Assembly (NCBI GenBank): GCA_025353525.1
Contig: JANXOO010001076.1
Location: 1 to 9,548, forward strand
Reading direction: 5' to 3'
Length of the DNA stretch: 9,548 nucleotides
Origin: Schlesneria sp.
GTDB taxonomy: Bacteria; Planctomycetota; Planctomycetia; Planctomycetales; Planctomycetaceae
A model generated the notes under the pieces. That model saw nothing but the letters and a program-made list of their open reading frames with translations. It ran no database searches and was not told the DNA's origin. Shown here piece by piece: positions 1 through 6,130 of this stretch (positions within the stretch are counted from its first letter, which is position 1; every line of letters starts with the position of its first letter). A program made the position numbers and the translations under genes.

Positions 1-171
1 ACCGGGAACGCCCACCAGCAGACAATGCCCCCCCGTAAAAATTGCGGCAAGAATTTGCTCGATGACCGAATCCTGTCCGACGATGACTTTATGCAATTCC
101 TCGGTCATCAATTCGCGATGCCTGCGGAATTTTTCAAGGAATTCGTCGAAATCGGCTTTCTTCTCTGCCAA
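1..171 (-). CDS. MoxR-family AAA+ ATPase, N-terminal fragment (runs off the left edge)
   Basis: This is the first 57 codons of a gene whose remainder lies outside the window. The visible part has a charged helical N-terminus (about residues 2-28), then [20 protein letters not shown] (about 29-48), then CLLVGVPG (50-57), which is the start of the Walker A loop. The order VxVGQ, helix, HxLLxGxPG is the standard opening of MoxR-type AAA+ ATPases, which act as chaperone-like ATPases and often sit beside VWA-domain protein genes. The partner genes are not visible here. The start is TTG at 169-171, preceded by AAGGAG with 7 bases of spacing; an in-frame stop (TAA, 193-195) lies just upstream and no in-frame ATG or GTG lies between, so TTG is well supported. 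The gene is divergent from murA. Family assignment is strong; the specific substrate is unknown. Confidence 0.87.
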   Translation of the reverse strand, partial: MAEKKADFDEFLEKFRRHRELMTEELHKVIVGQDSVIEQILAAIFTGGHCLLVGVPG

Positions 172-178
172 AGCTATT

Positions 179-184
179 CTCCTT
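179..184 (-). promoter_or_regulatory. Ribosome binding site that fixes the TTG start of the MoxR-type gene
   Basis: On the minus strand the sequence reads AAGGAG, a near-perfect Shine-Dalgarno, 7 bases before the TTG at 169-171. It decides the start, because no in-frame ATG or GTG exists between the TTG and the upstream stop. Confidence 0.75.
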
Positions 185-204
185 TTCGAGATTTAGACCG
201 CTTT

Positions 205-233
205 ACTGTAGGGGACGACGCCCGACTTGGAAA
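205..233 (-). promoter_or_regulatory. Weak candidate sigma-70-type promoter for the MoxR-type gene
   Basis: On the minus strand TTTCCA (228-233) and TACAGT (205-210) are separated by exactly 17 bases. Each box matches the consensus at 4 of 6 positions. It lies about 35 bases upstream of the TTG start, in the divergent spacer shared with murA. The match is modest and could arise by chance. Confidence 0.25.
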
Positions 234-449
234 GTTGCTCTCGAAAACTCAGCTTGCTGCTTTCGCCTTGCGGTGGTCCAATACCCTTCGCGGAATGCGC
301 ACCCTTCGCACTCGTTTCAATATGAGTCTTTTCATGCGGCATTCGGCAGCATTTGCAGATTCTGAGGGTCAGAAGCCAGGGAACAGGCTGCGTCCGTCGA
401 CGATTGTGAACGTGGACATCGCGAGCACGTGATTGAAACACGAGACCGG

Positions 450-454
450 GGAGG
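450..454 (+). promoter_or_regulatory. Ribosome binding site that fixes the murA start
   Basis: GGAGG, within a longer G-rich run from 448, lies 7 bases before the ATG at 462. The open frame extends upstream to a GTG at 429, but this Shine-Dalgarno and the normal MurA N-terminus both point to 462. Confidence 0.75.
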
Positions 455-461
455 TCCAGGG

Positions 462-1856
462 ATGGACATGTTTGTGGTACGCGGCGGACGACCGCTGCGA
501 GGTCGGGTCACCGTCAGTGGTGCGAAAAATGCCGCGCTGCCAATCATGGCAGCCGCGTTGGTCGCCAACGGGACGACTGTGCTGCGCGGGATTCCGGATC
601 TCGTCGATGTCACGACTTTATCGAGCGTTCTGCGTTCTCTGGGAATGAACGTCGAGCGTAAGGCTGACGGAGCCCTGGTCCTGACGACATCGGACGATCA
701 ACGCTGTCTGGCCGACTACGAGCTGGTACGTCGCATGCGAGCCAGCGTTTGCGTTCTCGGACCACTACTGGGTCGACGTGGTCGTGCCTGCGTCTCGTTA
801 CCCGGCGGATGCAACATCGGACATCGTCCGATCGATCTCCACCTGAAAGGATTACGCGCTCTGGGAGCGCAAATTACAATCGACCGGGGCTACGTGTTTG
901 CGCGAGCCGACCGATTGGTTGGCGCCGATATCTATCTGGGAGGCTCGTTCGGCAGCACCGTCACCGGAACGTGCAATGTACTGTGCGCTGCGATTTTTGC
1001 CGAGGGAGTAACGACGATTTCCGCTGCGGCATGCGAACCTGAAGTCGTCGATCTGGGCCGGTTCCTCAATGCAATGGGGGCCAGGATCGAAGGGCTTGGC
1101 ACGCCACATTTGCGAATTGAAGGAGGCCATGAACTGAACGCGGTCGAACATACCATCATTCCTGATCGGATCGAAGCCGCGACGTTGATGATTGCCGGTG
1201 CGATGGCTGGAGGACGACTGCAGGTCGATGGACTCGATCCGTCGCACTTGTCGGCTGTTATCGACGCACTGCGCACGATGGGTGTCGGGATCGAAATCAC
1301 AGGCAGAACAGCGACCGTTGTTGCACCCGAGAGACTTCGTTCGCTCGATATCACCGCACTGCCTTACCCAGGGATTCCGACCGACGTTCAGGCACAGTTC
1401 ACGGCATTGCTCTCGATGGCCGAAGGGATCAGCGTCGTTACTGACAAGATTTTTCCCGATCGATTCATGCATATCCCCGAACTGATGCGAATGGGTGCCA
1501 ACGTTCGCCGCGAAGGGGCCAGCTCAATCATCGGCGGAATCGGCACGCTGACGGGTGCGTGCGTCATGGCGTCGGACCTGAGGGCCAGTGCCGCGCTGTT
1601 GCTGGCAGCACTGGCAGCCGACGGCGAATCTGTTATTCGGCGTGTCTACCACCTGGATCGGGGTTATGAACAACTCGAACAGAAGCTCAATCAAGTGGGT
1701 GCCGACATTGTTCGAGTCGACGATCTGCCGGAAACGATGCCGGTCAGCCTGCAACTGTCCGACGAGGAACTTCGGCCGCTGGCGATCGATTCAAGCGATT
1801 CGCCTCCACCGCCGAAGTTCCTGAAGCGCCCGACAAAGTCAGCCCCCGTCACGTGA
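462..1856 (+). CDS. murA: UDP-N-acetylglucosamine 1-carboxyvinyltransferase (MurA)
   Basis: MurA transfers enolpyruvate from phosphoenolpyruvate to UDP-GlcNAc in the cytoplasm, the first committed step of peptidoglycan synthesis. The 464-residue protein opens MDMFVVRGG and has SGAKNAALP with Lys22, RRMRAS with Arg91, the active-site loop [11 protein letters not shown] with Cys117 and Arg122 (equivalent to E. coli Cys115 and Arg120), and [12 protein letters not shown] with Asp308 (E. coli Asp305). All key catalytic residues are therefore present. Because the loop residue is Cys and not Asp, the enzyme is expected to be alkylated by fosfomycin; that is inference. The normal family length is about 419 residues. 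Here the fold seems to end near residue 419, followed by about 44 extra residues containing a Ser/Pro-rich stretch (SSDSPPPP) and a basic end. The gene stands alone, divergent from the MoxR-type gene and convergent with the next gene, 8 bases from its stop. No clear promoter was found upstream. Confidence 0.96.
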   Translation: MDMFVVRGGRPLRGRVTVSGAKNAALPIMAAALVANGTTVLRGIPDLVDVTTLSSVLRSLGMNVERKADGALVLTTSDDQRCLADYELVRRMRASVCVLGPLLGRRGRACVSLPGGCNIGHRPIDLHLKGLRALGAQITIDRGYVFARADRLVGADIYLGGSFGSTVTGTCNVLCAAIFAEGVTTISAAACEPEVVDLGRFLNAMGARIEGLGTPHLRIEGGHELNAVEHTIIPDRIEAATLMIAGAMAGGRLQVDGLDPSHLSAVIDALRTMGVGIEITGRTATVVAPERLRSLDITALPYPGIPTDVQAQFTALLSMAEGISVVTDKIFPDRFMHIPELMRMGANVRREGASSIIGGIGTLTGACVMASDLRASAALLLAALAADGESVIRRVYHLDRGYEQLEQKLNQVGADIVRVDDLPETMPVSLQLSDEELRPLAIDSSDSPPPPKFLKRPTKSAPVT

Positions 1857-1864
1857 AAAGACAG

Positions 1865-2380
1865 TTACCAGAGTTTGGTACGCAGCACTTTGAGGATGAC
1901 GCTCTTGCCTTCGAAATCGAGGAAAGAAGGGACTTCGCTGGAATCTTTTTTCGCTTCAGCGTTCACCTGTCGTAACAGATTTCCGATTCGGACTACGGGA
2001 TAAACGACAGCAATTTCGTCGTATGAAATGGCCGTCAGCGGAATACTTTTGCCGAATCGATTCTCAAACGGATCGTGATCCTCTTCCACTTCCGAGCCTG
2101 AGTCAGCGTCGACCTGCGGCGTGTTCATCATTTCGACAACGAATTCTTCGAGAAAATCACTGAAGTCATGGATCGCTCCTCGCTCCGTGCGTCGATTCGG
2201 TTCGCGCAGGTCTACCATTCGTGCATTCACGAGAATACAAATATCGCTGTACTGTTCGTTGATGGACTGATTAACGTATCCCGAACACGCGTAGCCGTTC
2301 CGCAGCAGGCATGCCACCGGAACATATTCCGCTCCATCATTCTTGCTACCGATCAATTTAAGAAATTCTGCTCGCTGCAT
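1865..2380 (-). CDS. Unrecognised 171-residue protein
   Basis: I do not recognise the family. The protein starts MQRAEFLKLIG and contains alternating hydrophobic segments suggestive of beta strands (YVPVACLL, DICILVNARMVDL), a probable helix IHDFSDFLEEFVVEMM (about residues 87-102), an acidic stretch rich in Asp, Glu and Ser (about 106-121), and a second hydrophobic block IPLTAISYDEIAVVYPVVRI (about 130-149). There is no signal peptide or membrane helix, so it is probably cytosolic. Evidence that it is real: one open frame fills the gap between murA and the divergent rtcB, with protein-like composition, and its stop is 8 bases from the murA stop. The frame extends upstream to a GTG at 2530, but those 50 residues do not look protein-like, so I chose the ATG at 2378-2380. 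The Shine-Dalgarno there is poor, so the start is uncertain. A role linked to RtcB or MurA is possible but not shown. Confidence 0.68.
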   Translation of the reverse strand: MQRAEFLKLIGSKNDGAEYVPVACLLRNGYACSGYVNQSINEQYSDICILVNARMVDLREPNRRTERGAIHDFSDFLEEFVVEMMNTPQVDADSGSEVEEDHDPFENRFGKSIPLTAISYDEIAVVYPVVRIGNLLRQVNAEAKKDSSEVPSFLDFEGKSVILKVLRTKLW

Positions 2381-2583
2381 GACTGGCCCCGTCGACAAAC
2401 GAAAAGAGATGTGTGGAATCGACTGCCGGATCGAAATCCCGGCGGATTGCGGGATCGTAACAATCTGATCTTCGCCAACGAAGGGAAAACGGAAAAATGA
2501 AGAAAAATTCGTGAACCGCGAACCCAACACCGCCCGCCACCGTCCTGTCGATGACAGTCACATCGCCGAATTGGAAAAACTGC

Positions 2584-3969
2584 ATGAATACGACGCAATT
2601 GCGAAAACTCGGTGTCCCTGACGACTGCATTCATGCAGCGATCGAGGGAATTCAAATTTCCGCAGGCAAGGGCGAATTGCGTGGCAACGAGATCAAACGT
2701 CTGATCGGCGAAGTACTCGCCGCACCGTCGGATTATGTCGATCATCCGCACTTCGGGCGACTGGCGTGCGAATTGATCGAAGCGGCCAATTTTTTACGCC
2801 CGGCCCCGATCAGTTTTGAAGTCTGGGGCCATGAGATCGATGACGCCTGCCGGGCTCAAATGAGCCAGGCGTGCGGCCTGCCGATGGCAGTCAAAGCAGC
2901 GCTGATGCCGGATGCCCATGTTGGTTACGGCTTGCCGATCGGCGGTGTCCTCGCCCTGGAAGGTGCCGTTGTTCCTTACGCGGTCGGTGTCGACATCGCG
3001 TGCCGCATGAAACTTTCGGTACTCGATATTCCCACGGCTCAACTTACGGAAAACTTCCACCGTTTCAAAAACTCACTCGACAAGGGGACGCGATTTGGAA
3101 TCGGTTGCACTCACGAACGACCGCAACAACACAATGTCATGGATGCTGACTGGTCGGTGACGAGGATCACGCGCGAGAATCGCGATCGCGCGTGGAAGCA
3201 ACTCGGGACATCGGGTTCAGGAAATCATTTCGTCGAATTCGGCATCGTGACTCTCGAACAGCGCGACGAGCAATTCTGTTTGGACGCGGGCGAATATGTT
3301 GCGTTGCTCAGCCATAGTGGCAGCCGTGGCACGGGTGCTGCCGTGTGTGACACTTACAGCAACATCGCTCGCACGAGACTTCCCAAACGCTACGAAGACC
3401 TGGGACGGCTGGCGTGGCTGGACATCGACGACGAAGCGGGTCAGGAATACTGGGCGGCAATGAATTTGATGGGCGAATATGCGGCGGCCAACCATGATGT
3501 CATTCACCGGCTGGTCTCGCAGATCGTCGGCGGCCGGATCATTGCCGGAGTTGAAAATCACCACAATTTTGCCTGGAAAGAAGTCCACGACGGACGGGAG
3601 CTGATTGTACATCGCAAGGGAGCAACCCCCGCAGGCGAGGGAGTTGCTGGTATTATTCCGGGCTCGATGGCTGATCCGGCGTTTATTGTTCGCGGTAAGG
3701 GGGTTGCCAACAGTCTCAATTCGGCAGCGCACGGAGCGGGCCGACGTATGAGTCGCACGGCGGCTCGCGAAAAATACAGTTGGCGAGCCGTTCAGCGAGA
3801 CCTCGAAGTGAAAGGGGTTCGAGTCCTTTCGGCGGGTGCCGATGAGGTCCCCTATGCGTATAAAAACATCCTGGACGTGATGAAAGCACAATCAGATCTG
3901 GTTGAAACGGTGGCTCGCTTCGATCCAAAAATCGTCAAAATGAGCGACGATGGCCGAGCCGAAGATTGA
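2584..3969 (+). CDS. rtcB: RtcB-family RNA ligase
   Basis: RtcB enzymes join RNA ends carrying 2',3'-cyclic phosphate or 3'-phosphate to 5'-OH ends, using GTP and Mn2+, in tRNA splicing or RNA repair. The 461-residue protein has the family landmarks in order: MPDAHVGYGLPIGG (about 108-121), VGVDIACRM with Asp137 and Cys140 (metal ligands by homology), GTSGSGNHFVE with His215, LLSHSGSRGTG with His244, VENHHNFAWKEVH with His327 and Asn328, VHRKGATPA (342-350), IIPGSMADPAF (357-367), and NSAAHGAGRRMSR with His383, the expected guanylylated histidine. All catalytic residues appear present. The wording around Cys140 differs from the common GFDINCGVR form, so this is a variant subfamily. Length lies between E. 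coli RtcB (408) and the archaeal enzymes (about 480). ATG at 2584 is preferred over 2551 because a weak GGA-type ribosome site precedes it and the extra 11 residues look non-coding. No rtcA, rtcR or archease gene is adjacent, so the physiological substrate is unknown. Confidence 0.92.
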   Translation: MNTTQLRKLGVPDDCIHAAIEGIQISAGKGELRGNEIKRLIGEVLAAPSDYVDHPHFGRLACELIEAANFLRPAPISFEVWGHEIDDACRAQMSQACGLPMAVKAALMPDAHVGYGLPIGGVLALEGAVVPYAVGVDIACRMKLSVLDIPTAQLTENFHRFKNSLDKGTRFGIGCTHERPQQHNVMDADWSVTRITRENRDRAWKQLGTSGSGNHFVEFGIVTLEQRDEQFCLDAGEYVALLSHSGSRGTGAAVCDTYSNIARTRLPKRYEDLGRLAWLDIDDEAGQEYWAAMNLMGEYAAANHDVIHRLVSQIVGGRIIAGVENHHNFAWKEVHDGRELIVHRKGATPAGEGVAGIIPGSMADPAFIVRGKGVANSLNSAAHGAGRRMSRTAAREKYSWRAVQRDLEVKGVRVLSAGADEVPYAYKNILDVMKAQSDLVETVARFDPKIVKMSDDGRAED

Positions 3970-3975
3970 GTTTGA

Positions 3976-5847
3976 CTACTGGGCGGGTGGTCCCGCTGGC
4001 GGTCCCGAAGGACCTCCGCCTGGCGCGATACCCGGATTCGAAGGAGGTTGGCCTCCCTGAGCGGCAGCCGGTTGCGAGTTAACGGATGTTGAGGTCATCA
4101 GTGGTACCGCGTCGAATGCGAACGCGCAGATCACGACAACCACGCAGATTACAATAGAATTGACCGCCTGATAGCAGTAAACCTGACGCTCCTTCCAGTC
4201 GTTGCAAGCAAAGACAATGCTGCTGACCGGATGGAAAAACAGATTCAGGAATCCCCACATGGGCGAGTCCTGGAAGCCGGCTTTGATGCAAATAAACCAC
4301 CCGGCCATTACTGCCAGAATGCTTCCAATGGCCATGCCGAGCAGAATTCCCTTCACTGGTCCGGCATCGGTCAATGAGCCGTAAAGCATTCCTCCCACCA
4401 GCCCGAGAAGTCCGAAAACCATCACGAGTACCAGAGACTCGACGAATTGCTGGACCGGTGTTTTCGGTTTTTCGTCGTCATCGTCGCCCCTGCGTTCGGT
4501 CGCTTTGTATTTCTTTTCTTTGGTCTTGTCGACCAAATCGAGCACGCCTCTGTTGTAGTACGTAAACTGTCCGTTGGTCCGCATGTTGAACATGCAGGTA
4601 AAACCGTTGATGACACTCATGACGGCGAGAATAATGCCAGGGACAATGGCCGACTTGAGATTGTACGGCAATATCGGGGGAAGGGCCTTCAAAACGACGA
4701 CTTCCTGGCCCTTTTTCTTCGTATTCGGATTTAAAATTCGAGCGAAAGCCTGGCGTTCGATATCCGCATTGAATTCCATAATCCTGAAATTGTCAGCAAG
4801 ATCGGGCCCGTAAACCGCACCGATCGTGGCGAGGCCGCCGATGTTGGGAATGTTCGTGATCAGGAACCACATCAGCCAGACCGACAAAGGCTTGAGGTTT
4901 TTGGCCCACATCGGAACCAGCTTCCAGACCATCCAGCCCTTGTACTGGATTGGCATCGCCATATGTGACATCACCACAGGCAACATCCAGACGGCAGGAA
5001 TCACACCAATGCCAATGCAAATCGGCAACACGAGTTCGGACATCCCGCTATAGTTGACGAGTACGTAGCCAAGTCCCGCTGGCAGTAACAGAAGCGGAAT
5101 CACAACGACAACGCACCAGAATACGAAGGCGGCACCCATGGCACTGGCAAGAAAGAAGTCGAAATTCAGCTTTTTGAATTTATCCTTTCGTTCCAGTGTC
5201 AGCTTGATGATTTCCGTGTCCAGATACCACATCCAGCCCGGCACGACCAGGAAACTGATCGTCCCCGCGAACGCAAAAAAGACGCGAGGCGGCCACGCCG
5301 AGATGTAAAGATACAGAAACCCGCAGAGGAGCGCGATTGACATGCAGATGAACGTGTACAAGACCGTTCGCCATGCCAGTACGTGGTTCTTCCCCACGAA
5401 CGCCCACGATTGCTTGAACAGGCCGGGGTAAAAATCGGCGGGATCCGGCCCTTTCATGGCCTTCTTCCTCGCTTTGACTCCCTGTCCGCCTTCCGAGGAA
5501 TCGTACCCGCATTGCGGGCATTCGTCGTCGTCTTCTTCCTGAAACTTCATATCAAAGCCGCACTTTGAGCAAATGCGAGCTTCAGTATCTTCTGCCCGAC
5601 GCAAATCAAATGAAGCAAGTGCCAATTCGCTGTCGTGAGCCTTCACCACCTTTTTGACTTTAGAGGTCGCCTCTTTCGGCTTCAATTTCGCCGATTTCGG
5701 TTTGGATGATGATGACGATTCACTGTCATCGTCCGCAGGAATCGGAATTCTGGTCTGGCACTGCGGGCACTTGATGGCTTTTCCGCGAGCCGCATCCGGT
5801 ACCTGAAGAGACTTGTCGCAAGTGGTGCACTTCACCTTGACGGGCAT
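3976..5847 (-). CDS. Polytopic membrane protein with two N-terminal zinc ribbons
   Basis: This 623-residue protein has no function I can name. Domains in order: a first zinc ribbon of the MJ0042-like type with CxxC pairs Cys7/Cys10 and Cys27/Cys30; a Ser/Lys/Ala-rich linker (about 42-70); a second zinc ribbon with Cys93/Cys96 and Cys110/Cys113; then about nine hydrophobic segments near 159-183, 187-207, 232-259, 272-296, 321-345, 396-418, 470-490, 498-521 and 560-580. A charged loop with DDDDEK (about 440-465) separates the sixth and seventh. The C-terminus (about 591-623) is a Pro/Gly/Gln-rich tail. Since the ribbons should be cytoplasmic, the N-terminus probably faces the cytosol. The start is ATG at 5845-5847, with GGAAGG 10 bases upstream; a TTG six codons earlier (5865) is less likely. 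It is convergent with rtcB, 6 bases between stops, and lies in the same direction as gyrA but about 280 bases downstream, with a hairpin between. Similar ribbon-plus-membrane proteins are common in planctomycetes. Confidence 0.87.
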   Translation of the reverse strand: MPVKVKCTTCDKSLQVPDAARGKAIKCPQCQTRIPIPADDDSESSSSSKPKSAKLKPKEATSKVKKVVKAHDSELALASFDLRRAEDTEARICSKCGFDMKFQEEDDDECPQCGYDSSEGGQGVKARKKAMKGPDPADFYPGLFKQSWAFVGKNHVLAWRTVLYTFICMSIALLCGFLYLYISAWPPRVFFAFAGTISFLVVPGWMWYLDTEIIKLTLERKDKFKKLNFDFFLASAMGAAFVFWCVVVVIPLLLLPAGLGYVLVNYSGMSELVLPICIGIGVIPAVWMLPVVMSHMAMPIQYKGWMVWKLVPMWAKNLKPLSVWLMWFLITNIPNIGGLATIGAVYGPDLADNFRIMEFNADIERQAFARILNPNTKKKGQEVVVLKALPPILPYNLKSAIVPGIILAVMSVINGFTCMFNMRTNGQFTYYNRGVLDLVDKTKEKKYKATERRGDDDDEKPKTPVQQFVESLVLVMVFGLLGLVGGMLYGSLTDAGPVKGILLGMAIGSILAVMAGWFICIKAGFQDSPMWGFLNLFFHPVSSIVFACNDWKERQVYCYQAVNSIVICVVVVICAFAFDAVPLMTSTSVNSQPAAAQGGQPPSNPGIAPGGGPSGPPAGPPAQ

Positions 5848-6029
5848 TGGGGGACGGCCTTCCAAATCAATCGTAAACGTCGACTTTCAGCAAGGTACAG
5901 CGCGATTGAGAGAATTCAAGTGACAACTCACCGAACACAATCGTATTTGCATCTTTCGTGCTGACAGCGGCACAGAATGGAGAATTCAAAGAAAGCTGTT
6001 TTCTGAGGAGATCTCTGTCATATCTTCCG

Positions 6030-6056
6030 CCTTCTGACGTTTCAAACGTCAGAAGG
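6030..6056 (-). terminator. Perfect 13-bp inverted repeat downstream of gyrA, possible terminator or mRNA 3' end
   Basis: CCTTCTGACGTTT (6030-6042) and AAACGTCAGAAGG (6044-6056) are perfect reverse complements around a single C. As RNA it would form a stem of at least 10 bp with a short U/A-rich loop. It begins 74 bases beyond the gyrA stop and about 180 bases before the next same-strand gene, which fits an end of the gyrA transcript. No T-run follows on either strand, so it is not a classic intrinsic terminator. It could instead be a protein-binding dyad. Confidence 0.5.
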
Positions 6057-6130
6057 AAATTAGCAATTGTCTCAAACAAACCGTGAAATGTCGCGCCACA
6101 GGTCACCTGCGAGCCGCCGCCCGCCACCGA

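Noticed and set aside
25..432. Open plus-strand frame of 135 codons before murA
   Set aside because: Its first part is antisense to the clearly recognisable MoxR-type N-terminus, and the rest shows no motif or protein-like composition.
429..461. Upstream GTG start extending murA by 11 residues
   Set aside because: The extra residues do not match any MurA N-terminus, and GGAGG is correctly spaced for the ATG at 462.
2497..2514. Five-codon mini-frame (MKKNS, then stop) upstream of rtcB as a leader peptide
   Set aside because: It is very short, has no attenuator-like pairing that I can see, and such frames are frequent by chance in A-rich DNA.
2381..2530. N-terminal extension of the unknown gene to a GTG at 2530
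   Set aside because: The 50 added residues look like translated non-coding sequence and would fill most of the divergent spacer needed for promoters. The start remains uncertain.
5867..6127. Open minus-strand frame of 86 codons between gyrA and the membrane-protein gene
   Set aside because: No recognisable motif, a GTG start without a clear ribosome site, and it spans the perfect inverted repeat at 6030-6056, which better fits a non-coding spacer.
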